Shown: positions 33,611-45,119, numbered from the stretch's first letter. The stretch is DNA of 64,000 nucleotides from Gnetum montanum (GCA_015680685.1 MNCI01015029.1:896126-960125); one strand, 5' to 3'. Notes: generated from the sequence alone by a model not told the origin. Numbers and translations are program-made.

Positions 33611-33839
33611 ATCTAAATGGAGGTGCAAGACCCAGTGGAATAGGAAATGGGGATGCTAACAAAGACTTATAGAATGGCAATGAAAGATTTTTAGTTTTAT
33701 TTTTTTTTATTTAATGTTTGTAAAAATTATTGTATGGACTAAAATTGAATAAAAAGTAAAACGTGAAATAGTTATTTCATTTTGTTTTGACTAATTAAAT
33801 TTTAATTAATAATTAAAATTTTTTATTAATGTGTTTGGG

Positions 33840-34160
33840 CCCCTTGTTTTAGTTTAAGGCCATTCTGGGCCATTGCTAGTTTTAGGCCATTTCAGGCCAT
33901 GGCAATAGTTTAAGGCGATTTCGAGTTGTGGAAATAGTTTAAGGCCATTTCAAGCCGTTGTAATAGTTTAAGGCCATTTCACGCCATTGCTCGATGATGA
34001 TTGTTTTTAATTTTTTTTGCTTTGTTTTAGGGAAGTAGAGTTACCAGTTTTAGGCCTTAGCAGGCCATGATGGTAGTTTAAGGCCATTCTGGGCTATTGC
34101 TAGTTTTAGGCAATTTTGGGTTGTGCGATAGCTTAGGGTCATTTCGGGCCATATGTAAGG
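33840..34160 (-). repeat. Tandem repeat between protease and the antisense gene (A), GGCC type
   Basis: About nine degenerate units of roughly 30 bases carry the plus core CAATAGTTTAAGGCCATTTC. In sense this is GGCCTTAAACTATTG. The same sense core in B (49080-49430) reads GGCCATAAACTAGCATCATG, at the same place in the element map. Confidence 0.8.
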
Positions 34161-34164
34161 TATT

Positions 34165-34450
34165 GACAATAGTAAATTGAATGTAAAATGTAAATCATGC
34201 ACACAGCAAGATTAATGTAAAATGTAAGTCACACAAACAACAAACTTAATGTAAGATGTAAATCATGCAAACCACAAATTTAATGTAAAATGTAAATCGT
34301 GCAAACAATGAACTTCATGTAAAAATGTAAATTATGCACATAGCAAACTTAATATAAAATGTAAATGACATAAATATAAAACTTAATGTAAAATGTAAAT
34401 CATGCAAATAGGAAACTTAATGCAAAATATAAATCATGCAATTGGAAGTA
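34165..34450 (-). repeat. Second tandem repeat, AATGTAAATCATGCAAACA type (A)
   Basis: About eight units near 31-34 bases of AACTTAATGTAAAATGTAAATC with ATGCAAACA-like spacers run head to tail. It is AT-rich and non-coding and adjoins the GGCC-type array. Confidence 0.8.
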
Positions 34451-34794
34451 TAACAATTTGTAGAAGTGATGTAGAGACAAGTTTCAATCATGCAATTGCT
34501 CTCTAACCTGACGTGGATTAGGTGAGGCATATGGCCAAGAGGCCTTGCATTGGTATTCATCTATGTTATCATTTACTACTTGAAAGGGTAACTCAGCCCA
34601 CATTGTTTCTTCATTTGAGTTAACGGTTTTAGCATGTTCATTTGTCAAGCATGGCATTCAGTTTAAATGGGTGCATCATATTCAAAGATTTCTATCTTTG
34701 AACCTTGCTCCACGTCCACATTGTTAATGTCCTAGGGAGCCACTTTGTCACTGTAAATTACCACTTCCCGTCCTACGTAGGGTAATTGGATTTC

Positions 34795-35160
34795 CTAATG
34801 CATTGGTGAGGAAACAACCCTTAGTTGGGCCAACCATGATCTCCCCAGGATTAGGTTGAACCCAAGCATCTCCTCCACCATGATGAATACTGCACTTGTG
34901 GGGAACTGGTCCCCTACCATGAAGTTTATGTGGATAGTCCCCTTGACCACCACATGTGCTCCATTAAAGGACTTAAGGCATGAAGTTACTGTGGGATTGA
35001 TTTGATCTACCAAGCTCAATTTGTCCATGATGGGAAATGGGATTACATTGGTGGTAGCGCCATCATCAACATGTACCCTGTGAATCTTGTATTGGTACGC
35101 TCGGATGGTGATGAACATGGGAGCAGTTGTCACTTGACGTTTTCAAGGTCATCTTTAATA
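34795..35160 (-). pseudogene. Element A aspartic protease
   Basis: A 112-codon open frame reads YKIHRVHVDDGATTNVIPF, where DDG is the catalytic D-x-G. It continues with LKSFNGAHVVVKGTIHINF, FIMVEEMLGFNLILGRSWL (the LGRxWL block) and a short tail. The active-site triplet keeps Asp and Gly, so this is the least damaged enzyme core in the element. It continues in the same frame from the gag C-terminal part (36261 down to 34795 is one frame with few stops). Confidence 0.85.
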
Positions 35161-37618
35161 GACTTGTTGTGAAATATTAGTTGGGTTGGCCATGGTTCTT
35201 TGACCATGGGGGGAAGCATGATAGCATGAATGGCTTTCTCTTTAGCTGGCAAGTTTTCGCTAATGGGAATGGACGTCAACATTCAAACCATTATCTCATG
35301 ATGCATTGTGGAGGTCATAATCAAGTCATAGAGGCTTAGCATTGTGTTTTTCTATTTTAAGGCCTATTTAACTTGTGAAAGGGAATTCAGAAATTCTTGC
35401 CTGCCATCTTGTTATTTGCTAACCCCTTTCCTCTTCTATATGTCCTAGAAGATGGATCTCCCGAGGGGGAGTGGTTTTGGGTTGCATACTAAGCTCTCTT
35501 GGATCAGGAGGTGATGGTTGTGCATGTGTTTTGCTATTAGTAGTCAATGAGTAAGGGGCCATAGGAACTATAGACAAGGGGGTAGGCTTAGGGGGACCTA
35601 GCGTAATATGTTCCCTAGCTAGCTTGTCTACCAGACACTCTTCATGCTTCTTTGGATGGGGAGGCTGGGATATAGCCTTTGTCACTCAGTTTGGTGTTGG
35701 AGGGGAACTTGCTTGCATTGGCACTTTGATGGCAAACAGTGCCTACATTGTTACAGTGGGAGATGCTATGATTTTTAGCATAAAGGGTGTAGGACATGTT
35801 TGGCGAGGGGCCCTAATTACAAAGGGGACGTGCAACTTAGTTGTTGTTGGCGTTCCTGCATTGCGAGGAGGTACATGCACCACAAATGGTTGCTGTGGTG
35901 GTTCATGGTTATTGTTAATGCCAATAGTGTTGATTGTGTAACTTGCATTATTAGTATTTAGGGGATCTTTGTAAATGCCTATCGACTGGTTTTCAGGTTG
36001 GATGGGACTACTTTCATCAAAGACCAACTTTCCTTGATCTATCATGCATGGTATGTTATTTTTTAATGCTAAAAATTAATCTGTATCATGGCCACAAAAT
36101 TGATGATAGTCATAGAAATTCTCTATCCTAAAATTATTAGACACTGGTGGTTCATTGGGCATAGCCAAATAAGGGTTCCGAAGAACTTCAAAGTACCTTT
36201 GATGGCATCTAATAGCCTCCTTCAACATTCGTTTGTGTTGTATACACCCAGCTCCCAACAATTGCTTTAGAAGTTCTAAAGGCTTAATCAGTAGTGGGGT
36301 ATACTTTGAATGGTCCTTACACTCAAATTTTGGCCTTGGCTATGTTTACACCATAGGCATTGATGTTTGTGGCTGACTAGTGCTAGCGATGCTAGGTGTT
36401 GCATTAGTGGGAGTGTTGGGCATGATGGAGGAAGCCTTTTTGTTATTGTTAGGCTTGGTTGCAACAACAAGGATGCAGACCTAAAGGTCACTAGATGTGC
36501 ATTCTGATCACCTTTCCTATTGTATTTTGTAAATTGGGGGAGCGACACCCAAGGGGGCAACGTGAGCATAGGAACAGTTGGGTTGATCGGGTCATCATGG
36601 TAAAATTCCATGACCTGGATGGTTTTAGAACTAGTGGCCTTAAGGTGTTTGATCTCTTTAGTGAGGGTTTGGATGAGTTGAAAAGTTTGATCTAGACTAG
36701 GAGATGTTGTAGCTGGTTGTGAGGCTACTGAAGTAGCCATTGTTGATGGCGCTGATGGTGTAGCTGCCAATTCGACCGGGGGTGCTATTGGAGCAACTCC
36801 TACCAACGATGTTGTTTCGGTAGCCCACAACCTAGCAGGTGGTGCCGATGTAATGGCTATCATAGGTGGCAGTGTGTGGGTAGTCATTTATCTAGTGGAG
36901 TGGGTGGCCCATGGCCTCATGCCTGGTTACGCTACATGTAGGAATTGATATCTTTGCAGTTGCTCATATGGTTGCACATGAGACATTTGCATTGCTGAAA
37001 TAGAGGTGGTTGTTGTCCATCATGCGGTTGGGTGGTTATTGTCCATCATGCGGTTGGGGTTGGACCCGCTACTGATGGTGGAATGGTCATGGAGAAGGGG
37101 GTAGAAATAGAACCTACATGTGGTTGCAATGTAGGTATGTTCTGCACATATGACAATGTGGGTGTTATAGAGATTGAGTGTGGTAGTTGGACGGATTGAG
37201 AAGACTGATTGACGGGCACTGAGGTCGAAGGGCCTATATGCTAGTACGTTGAAAACATTGGGTAACTATCCATTTCCATAGAGGGTTGGGGTTGTGACAC
37301 TATCATAGTGATAGGAAAGGGGATGAAAAAGTGTGATTGATGAAAATGGGCAATGGAGGAAGAAGGGACACCTGTGATGTAGATTGGACCACCACACTCT
37401 AAGTGGGAGTCCAAATCCTCCTGCCCATCTTGGAAGGTTTCTTTGTAATGGGATGCTATGTCTCGTTCTCTTGCCCTGCTTACTTGGACAAGTTGATTTA
37501 GCATCCATTGGTACATCTCTATCAATGGGATAGTGATATCGGGAGTAGGGATGAACTCCCTCCCATTCTGGTAGATGAACTCGAAGTTACATTTCTCTTT
37601 AAATTCACGGTGTTCCAA
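35161..37618 (-). pseudogene. Element A gag with the capsid core deleted
   Basis: The N-terminal part (37618-37241) reads FEFIYQNGREFIPTPDITI and YQWMLNQLV, followed by a Pro/Thr/Ser-rich linker. Then (36887-36500) come QLIQTLTKEIKHLKAT and LPQFTKYNRKGDQNAHLVTF. Element B continues here into the capsid block (DWSHVL, FFTHFKYNLKHKATLDQL), whereas A breaks homology right after GTGACCTT near 36480 and resumes in the C-terminal part at about 36270. That part holds LLGAGCIQHKRMLKEA and YHQFCGHDTD, a Cys/His stretch corresponding to the usual C..H...GHDTE.C motif. A lost roughly the whole retrotransposon-gag domain, so it could not form particles. Confidence 0.8.
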
Positions 37619-37639
37619 GGGTAGGTTGGCCTACATTTT

Positions 37640-38412
37640 CACACATAGAAAGTTGTACCATTACTTGTCTTATGGTAGGCATTCAAAAGATTGTTGTTGC
37701 TATCTAAGGGACTATCACGGCATCAGCACTGGGCTGGGCAATCGCTTAGGACTTGTCATGTTTTGGAAAGAGTAAGGTACCTCCAGGTTCGAGGTGGGAA
37801 TGGTAGTGGTTGTAGGAATCATTTTTGATTATGAAATGGGTATAAGAAGGAAGAGCATGTAAACAATAGTTGCAGATAGCTCACTATTACACTAACTGGT
37901 TGTAGATGAAAATTGTAAAAGGGGAAAGCTACAACTGGGTATGTTGAGAAGTGTCGAAAACTAGTTTCCTTCATTGTTACACCTGCTACACTGAGCAGGG
38001 CTGCTATGTTGAAGAGACTACTATGCCACACATGACGTAGACAACATACCACGATGGGTAGCGGAGAATACTAGAGGACGTCACATAGTGGGTAGCGTAA
38101 CACTGTAGAGGGGTGTTACACGGTAGGCAATGTAACACAACAGATGGATGCTACGCGGTCAGCGTATTACATTGATCAGGTCACTATGCCACAAAGGACA
38201 TAGGTAGTGTAGCGTAGTCAATAGAGTGAATGTTGTATAGTAAGTAGTTGGAGGTTTTTGTCCTACAGAGTTTTAGAGGAACCGTCGTTGCAACTAGTTT
38301 GCATCACCTAGTGCATAGACAACCACAAGGGTGTCAAGTCTACACTAGTAGGTAACGGGGTATAGACAGCGTGTAGGATTACCCATGAAGCAAAGAAGGG
38401 ACACAAAGAAGG
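37640..38412 (-). other. Element A leader between PBS and gag
   Basis: Non-coding. From 37975 to 38230 it carries GCTACNC, GGTAGCGTAACAC and CTATGCCAC words of the same family as the LTR inverted repeats. Confidence 0.6.
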
Positions 38413-38429
38413 CCCTCCTTCTAGTGCCA
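38413..38429 (-). promoter_or_regulatory. Element A primer-binding site
   Basis: The minus strand reads TGGCACTAGAAGGAGGG, four bases (GTTT) inside the 5' LTR. TGG at the start fits the CCA end of a tRNA. I do not assign the tRNA. B has a decayed counterpart at 44665-44685. Confidence 0.75.
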
Positions 38430-38433
38430 AAAC

Positions 38434-40764
38434 TTTAGTGACCGAAAACGTCGATGGTTGGAACACCGAGAGGTTACCAGGCATACAGCCTAACCCTGGA
38501 TCCGTGTGAGGGCTGTGCTAGAGTAAACAGAAACACAGTGTCCTGAATAGTCTAGTCGATCAGACAGGGACTTAATCAGTGTACAATAACCTTTTGTAAG
38601 AAATTTCTTTAAAGATTTTATGTATAACTTAAGCAATAAATGTAAACTGATAGACAATGATGCAAATATGATGATAGCAAAACGAAATGAAATAGAGCTC
38701 AATGAGAGAGTGCACTACCCTAAAATTTGGGGATCTAATATTTTTTTGGTTGGAAGGTGTACAAATGATGTACAACGTGGATAGGCATAGCTTATAATGG
38801 AATAGTATGATCACAGGTCTTGGACTACTGCATGTGGCCTGCTAACAAGAACTGATGAGCTGGTGCTCGCTGGGCTAGGAGAGATCTGAGAGGTGCTACT
38901 GCTAGGGTTTGCTACTTATTAACGTTTTGGTTTCTAGTCTCTTTGCCAAAGCCAATCACTAGAAAGCCAAAAATGCCAAAATGCCAATTGCAAAAAAGCC
39001 AAGTCCAAAATATAGCCTTCAAAGCTAACCATGCCAAAATCCAACCCTTTAAACATTGTTTGCTGGGGTATTTATAGAGCTAGAAGTGGGAGAGGGACGT
39101 GGTTTGGATGCCACATGTCTTAGGTCCCACATGATGCAAACGTGAATGTGCAAGACTGGTGTGTAGTGCTACGTTGCAGTGTTAAGCTAGCATGAAACCT
39201 GCTATGCTGTGACCATACTATTCAAATTACATGTGCTAGAATCCAAGGAGTTGCCATGTTTGTTACAAAGAATGCCAACATTGAATGCAAAATGAAGCCT
39301 ATGCTCTAGGACTACGTCTTCCCTACTCTTGTGAGTAGGACCAAGAATAGGGATAACTTTGGGAATTAATACGGGGGTGAAAAACAAAGCAAATTTGCTA
39401 ATCCTTTCTATTGAAGAAATGCTGGGATGGGAGTGACCATTGCTAACCAGTTTTGGAGCTAACCAGGGATGTCTTGATGCTTCTACGTGGGTGTTACGCT
39501 ATTTACATTGCATAGCATATTGGCATAGTGTAAACAACGGCGTGTTACGCTATGCTACACTACATAGCGTAGCTGCTTTTTTAGAGATAAAACTTGCCTA
39601 AAAGCCAAAAATACCCCTTTAAGGCCTAGCTAGGCAAGAAACTACAATAATTGACAACCATGCTTTCCATGTTGAAAGGTCCTAGGACTTGTGAAGTTCA
39701 TCCTTGGGACACTTTTGTGCTTTGCATCCCCACTACACTATGCTACGTTGTGTAGCATAGCATAGTGTAGCAGCCAGTGTGATATGCATCCTTGCTTGAT
39801 TTACAATGCTTTGTCAACAAATTTTGCTTGGTACTTGAGAGGTGAAGTGGGATAGGTGGTCTCGAAGGTTGGAGCATGACTAAGTGTCATTCTTTTGCCG
39901 GGGTAGCTTGGTAGAGGACATTTGCACATTCTGTCCTGCTACACTATGCTACATTGTGTAGCGTAGCATAGCATAGCACCCAAGTTGGCCCAGATCTTGT
40001 CTCATTTTGCAAACATTCTGTTATGGGATGTTGGTCATGTCTTGGTGTGGTTGCTGAACAAGCATGTTTAATGGTTAATTCATGAGAAAATATGCTTACT
40101 TTGTTAGAGCAATTTGAGTTGAAGTATCGTCACAGTAAATCTCTGCTACGTTGTGCTATGCTGCATAGCATAGCACAACGTAGAACTCAAATTAAGATGA
40201 TTTCTAACAAAATTTGCCACATTTTGCTATTTCATGTTGCTCATGCTTTATGGATGAAATGAGGTAGGTACCTTGGAGGGCCAAATCATTGTCAATCTGT
40301 ATCTTTGGTGCCCAATCAGTCTTCTCAAGGCTTGCTACACTGTGCAACATAGTGTAGCATAGCAGGTTCTTGTGGTTAGAAAACTTGCTGAACTATTTAG
40401 TCCATCCTAAACACCTTCGACAGCTCCTAGCATGGTCTCTAGGTAGACCATTAGTCGAGTCAAGTATCAAGCTAGGCAAGCTAGAGGGTGTAGCAAGCCT
40501 GTTAGCCTAGCAGATAGAAAATTTACCAAACTGTACGGTGTACCCCTAGTGCCTCTTTCATGCAAACTGGCCTCATGGCTGGGTGCTACATTGACTATGC
40601 TACAAAGGGTGGTAGGTAGACTTGGAAGCAACTTTGTAGGTATTAGGACTTCTGGGGTGCCATGTTGTCTGCATGGTCTACCGTGACACCGTGCTTGCAA
40701 AGATCCTTGCCCAAATTTTAGGACTGTTCTTAATCATGAGAGTCCTGAAATTTATGATGTTTCA
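38434..40764 (-). repeat. Element A 5' LTR
   Basis: This 2,331-base copy is colinear with 20535-22868. Sense TATAAATA lies at 39069-39076. The five inverted-repeat clusters are conserved in place (near 39545, 39735, 39945, 40145 and 40340) though their sequences have drifted. Compensating base changes keep the arms complementary in several of them. Confidence 0.9.
39069..39076 (-). promoter_or_regulatory. TATA box of the element A 5' LTR
   Basis: Sense TATAAATA lies at the same place in the 3' LTR (21171-21178) and at a comparable place in B (43945-43952). It marks the U3/R part and the likely start of the genomic RNA. Confidence 0.6.
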
Positions 40765-40769
40765 CATTC

Positions 40770-41599
40770 CAACTCAAATCACATGGGTAAACTCCAATAA
40801 ACATGCATACCTTGTTGTTTCTAGCCATGTATCCTAATTCTTCTACCCATGGCTTAGCTCTCCCTAAAAAATTTGGTTTTGTGCAAAGTTAACCTTGAAT
40901 TGTAGGATTCTAATAGAGAAATATTAAAAAAAATGCAAAGATGAAAACAAAAAATTTAGTAATTGACCAAAGGATGTGAATACGTAGTAAAGCCCAATAA
41001 AATATAGACAATAGAAAAATGGAAGTTGTTACATGATTTGTGCTTTGGTTGGGGCTAGGGTACTTAGAGCATAAGAAGTTAATAAGCTACTCATCTGTGT
41101 CATTAGGGAAATCTTAGAGTAATGATTGCAAATGACCAAGTTCTTCTTCATGATTATAAAAAGAAGAAGAAGAAGATCCATAGAAGGAATTATCCATACA
41201 ACCACAAGAAGCAATGATTGATTGATTTATTGATGAAAAAATAGTAACTTAGGTAGGAATAGGCCTTGAAGAAAATGCAGAGAGATGGAAAGCTCAAGAG
41301 AAATAACAGAAGAAGAAAATGCATATGAAAGTATGAAATACTAATATTGTGAAAGAAAAATAATGGTGCAAAGTAATTATTGGAGGTGTTTAGAACCTAA
41401 AAGAATTATTATTAAAAATTGGGTGTTCCTTTAAGGGCACCCACCTCTAAATTTGTGTGTTGTCTTCCAGGCACATACCTTAAAATTTCTTCATTATTGT
41501 TTCAATTGATGTGTAAATTTTGGACACAAAAACATCCACAAAACTCATTTAAAGAGACTATTGCCTTGGGTGCCTTCCATATGTGTATGGAAACCTAGA
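40770..41599. other. Unassigned spacer between elements A and C
   Basis: This is AT-rich sequence with a short GAA run near 41160. No coding or repeat signal is recognised. It was contiguous with 19965-20534 before element A inserted. Confidence 0.4.
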
Positions 41600-42551
41600 T
41601 GATGAGCATCAAAGAGTTGCATTGATGGGCCCTTGTTGATGTGGCCTTGTTGATGGGCCCTCATCGACAGGGCCTTGTTTACATGGTGTAGCCTCATTGA
41701 TGGGGCCATGTTAACATAGCATTTGCTACATAAACATGACACCATTGATGTAGCTCTAGAGAAAAAAACTATAAATGAAACCTGCTAGCCGTGTTTATGG
41801 GCATTCAAGTCATAGTAGTACAAGAGTTCTTGCAGTTTGTCTATTTGAAAGTTAGAATATTTTTCTCGAGTGCCCACATCAGGATTCATTAACTGTACAA
41901 ATATTTATTTGAGCATTGTTGTACCTAACCATGAAAGTGTGTATGGCAATAAAGAATAGCTTCTTAATAACCCTTGCAGCATTCTAGATAGTTTAGATGT
42001 TACATTTATGAATTTAATGGTCTCAATTATTAATTTAATGTTTTTTTGTAATTAAGCTAATTTAGCAAGATAAGCTAGATAGATTAAGTATATAAGTATG
42101 ACCACTTTAATCATAACATGTATTCTCTTGGTAATCCCAATAGCATTATTTCTTGGTGCAACCAGTAGCATAACACTTGGTAACCTAGTAGTGGATACAT
42201 GGGTTTAGGACGTGTATAGAAAGTGGGACCAGATGCTTATGTTAGGATTAGTTAAAGATTAGTTAGTTAGTTAAATTAAATTAGTCATTAAATTACTTAA
42301 TCTCTCTCTCTTTAAGCACCAAAGAACATAAAACATAAAATGATAAAAATTATATGCTTCAATTACATTTAATCATACCTTTGAGCTTCACAAGTGTAAT
42401 TGGGAAGACAAAAAAATGACCTTTAGGACAAGATTCACTTCCTAGAAGACTAGTGCACCAAAAAATAGAGAGTCCATGGAATTTGAATAGATCATCAATG
42501 AAAACTTTGTGATTCATATGGGTGGGTGTAGTAGTACCTCGCTGCTCATCA
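41600..42551 (+). repeat. Element C 5' LTR
   Basis: It is homologous to the solo LTR at 19072-19959 along most of its length and to the E1 LTRs over the inner part. Its sense start carries repeats of TTGATGGGCC and GATGTGGCCTTG (41620-41715), not the GATATCG words of D. Confidence 0.8.
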
Positions 42552-42552
42552 T

Positions 42553-42570
42553 TGGTGCCATTTCCAAGGA
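42553..42570 (+). promoter_or_regulatory. Element C primer-binding site, tRNA-Asp-like
   Basis: TGGTGCCATTTCCAAGGA starts one base after the LTR end. It aligns with the E1 site and with TGGCGCCGTTGCCGGGGA, mismatching mostly at CpG positions. Confidence 0.7.
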
Positions 42571-42965
42571 CTTTATTCGTTAAAATGTGTGCTATCTAGA
42601 TTTAGTAGATATCATTAATATTGTTGGACAAACCCCAAGGAAAAAATCATTTCCATATTTCATATTTACAAAAAGCACATAGATACTTTATTTGTTGTAA
42701 AATGTCTTCTTCTTGTAGGCATGATGATGTTAAACCATTGGTTCCATAAGAGTGCAAAGTGGTATATACTCATCTAGATGAATTTGTGCCTGATTTCACT
42801 TGCATCCTACATCAGGATGAGCAACTACGATGTTGTGATATGGAAATCAACATTGTATTACCCCTTGCTAGATATGTGCTTGGGATGCTACTTCAAACTC
42901 TAAAGAAGTTAGGAATCTCAGATCTTCAAGAGGAATATGTTGTAAATGATTATGATACTCAAGAC

Positions 42966-44660
42966 TGAAACACCACCAAATTTGGGCTCTTGGGTCTTGG
43001 TTGCAAATTTATCTAAGTGTCAAAACTTGCCAAATTTTTTCTAAGTGTTGAGACTATACTTCCACTCTTGGGGCTAGGCTCCAGAGCATAGTCAGCATAG
43101 TTGACATAAACATCCTAGATTTGTAAGATCTTTCTAAGTGTTGACAATAGCTACAAAATTTTGTAAGTGTCCTAACTATGATCTCCTTGCCAAGACTATG
43201 ATCTAGAGTGTAGTTAGCATAGTATGTAGTCGAATGATTAGTTTTGTAGATTTTGGTAAGTGTCAAGCCAAAGGCTACTGAGCATGGTTAGGATGGATGA
43301 AATAGTTCGTCAAAATTTCTAACTTCTAGTACTTTTCTTCCTACTATACTCTAGACCATAGTTAGCATAGTCAGTAGTGAGGACATCAATTTTGCAAGAT
43401 TTGTAAGTGTTTGGGCTATGCTCTCCCTACTAGGACTACACTCTAGAGTGTAGTCAGTGTAGTCTATACCAAACCTGACTTTTTGCTATATTTTTCTAAC
43501 TGTTAAACTATGGTTCAGAGCATAGTTAGCGTAGTCATGCAGAACTGCATCTAGAAGCCTCTAGAACTTAGCACTAGCTTGCATCTTAGCTCCAACATTC
43601 CTTTAGCAAGAAACATTAGCAAGTTTTATCTCTTTTCCATCCCCCACTTGCCCCCAAATTGTATCTATGCTTAACACTACTCAAGAGAGTGGGCAATGTA
43701 GTCCTAGTGCATAGTCTACAAAATTGCACTATTTTATGTTGCTTTTAAGTACATTGTAGTTTGTTCAACACTAACACATGTAGTCTTGTTAATGTGGTCA
43801 TAGTTTAGAAATTTTAGAAGGTCCATTGGAGCACACCAACAGAACACCATTTTGCTTTAGTGGGAGCGTAGTTGGGGCTAGTGTAGTCCTAGCTAGCCCT
43901 CTACCAAATGGCATCTAATTTGTGACTTATGCTAACCTTAGGCCTATAAATACCATCATGCTTTACATTTTAGGGGCTAGCATTTTGGCATTTTAGTTGC
44001 CATTATGAAGTCATCACTTGACATCTTAACATTTGGCAAACTCAAAGCACACTTAGCATTCTAGGCAGACATCATTGCACATCACCATAGCATCATTGCA
44101 TATCACCCAGCACACCATCGACCATTGTAGCCCATAGGACACTATAGCAACCAATCCTATAGGCTCAAACTTTATAGTAGATGTTAGTTCTTCATAGAAA
44201 AACACCCTAAGACTATGACTACACTACCTACTATACTTGTTTGTACACCATGTACCTCCTAAGCTTTCCTTTCTAGTTGACTATTCTCCCCACATTTGGG
44301 GTAGTGCCACTTTCTCTCTTGTTTACATTCTATGTATTTTTTTCATTTTCTCCTACATTTTAGCATTCTACTTAGTTTCTTCATATTCTAAGAACATATT
44401 TTCCCATTTGCATCCTTTTTTTCATGCTTGAAACCTCTACTATGCTCACACCTATGGGCATTACAAACCTTGCAAAACATCGTGTCCCCCTTGACACTTG
44501 TTTGATCGTAACACATGTAAGTCCTAGTTTGATCGAAAAGATTGTTCTGGGCACCATACCTCCATTCCTAGTAGGTGCTTGTGTCAAAGTGGGGTTAAGG
44601 CTATGTGACCATGAACCTGTTACAGTACCATTTCAGCCTCGAACATTTTCAATCATTACA
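42966..44660 (+). repeat. Element B 5' LTR
   Basis: It starts TGAAACACCACC and ends CAATCATTACA, aligning with the LTR ends of A. TATAAATA lies at 43945-43952, and GCATTTTGGCATTTTAG after it matches the same place in A. From 43065 to 43560 it carries at least five inverted repeats of the type GGCTMYRCTCTAGAGYRTAGTCAGC, for example around 43075, 43195, 43340, 43425 and 43505. No second copy is in the window. Confidence 0.75.
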
Positions 44661-44664
44661 GTTT

Positions 44665-44685
44665 TCTCATTCTAGAAGGAGAGCC
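44665..44685 (+). promoter_or_regulatory. Element B decayed primer-binding site
   Basis: TCTCATTCTAGAAGGAGAG follows a GTTT spacer exactly as in A. The CTAGAAGGAG core is kept, but the initial TGGCGC is lost. Confidence 0.6.
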
Positions 44686-45119
44686 TTTGCCATTTCCTTC
44701 TTCAACCATCCCTTGGTTATTGTCTTATATGCTCTTTGCACCTTGTGTAGATTGGTCCCCACCATCGATTCCCCTAGGACCCTACCTGACAACACCAGAG
44801 TTTTTACACTTAGCCAAATTCTAGGTTCTTAATTGAGTGTAGATAGCTCTAGTGTAGTAACTATACTTGGCTCTAGGTGTAGTCCTAGATATAGTCATTT
44901 TTTATTGCATTTACACATAGTGATTTTTCTCTACCTCAGAAACTTAGTCATTTTTTCTACATCGTTTGCACTTAGCCATTTTCTTTAAAAGTTGAATAGT
45001 TAGTCTTTTTTTTCACATTTTCACACTTAGCCATATTTCTCTTATCTTTTGCATCAATAACCTTTTGCATTTCTCCTTGCACCATGAGCCTTGAGTAGCC
45101 TTCGACGTCTACTTCAAGC

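Larger units (their letters stand above)
30102..33612 (+). pseudogene. Antisense gene of element A, six exons, family unknown
   Basis: This is a host-like gene on the strand opposite to gag-pol. From ATG 30102 (MLKLVLIVLELVGVL) it includes EFLEFLLYHFSVIMWSHL, FKTHLELFIMP, HDETNLFFKYREVDGMQRW, LFVDLFSVPYDGIIIRE, MRDVMEEGTHYN, an Ala/Glu-rich coiled coil (about 32110-32220), PPEVTKVPHDVYEETSKC and a helical KLEKEKASKAIELEDLW region. It ends with IDLGKKDWINLTKEEILWC. Introns with usable sites are 32046-32102, 32389-32475, 32614-32716 and 33524-33610, plus one ending at 30996. The whole length aligns with element B on B's opposite strand. A frameshift at about 30490 and some eight stops break it. 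Extra and antisense ORFs are known in plant Tat and Athila elements, but I cannot name this protein; a plant-mobile-domain-like origin is only a guess. Confidence 0.8.
20535..40764 (-). mobile_element. Element A: 20.2 kb Tat-lineage Ty3/gypsy retrotransposon with an antisense gene
   Basis: CATTC flanks the element at 20530-20534 and 40765-40769. The minus-strand order is 5' LTR (40764-38434), PBS, leader, gag (capsid deleted), protease, tandem repeats, an antisense gene on the plus strand, inverted-repeat-rich DNA, tandem repeats, RT, RNase H, a second RNase H, integrase, tandem repeats, 3' untranslated region, PPT and 3' LTR (22868-20535). The second RNase H between the first one and integrase is the hallmark of the plant Tat lineage, whose members (Ogre, Retand and others) are also unusually long and carry tandem arrays. 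The two 2.33 kb LTRs differ visibly throughout, so the insertion is old. The protein frames are broken, so it cannot move by itself. Confidence 0.92.
41600..42965 (+). mobile_element. Element C: 5' LTR, PBS and gag leader of an E1-type element, cut by element B
   Basis: The LTR (41600-42551, 952 bases, sense TGATGAGCATC to GCTCATCA) is followed by a PBS and about 390 bases homologous to the E1 leader, including TGGTATATAC and CATCCTACATCAGGATGAGC. Homology ends exactly at 42965, where the LTR of element B begins. The remainder of C is not in the window. Sense TATAAAT lies at 41770-41776. Confidence 0.8.
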
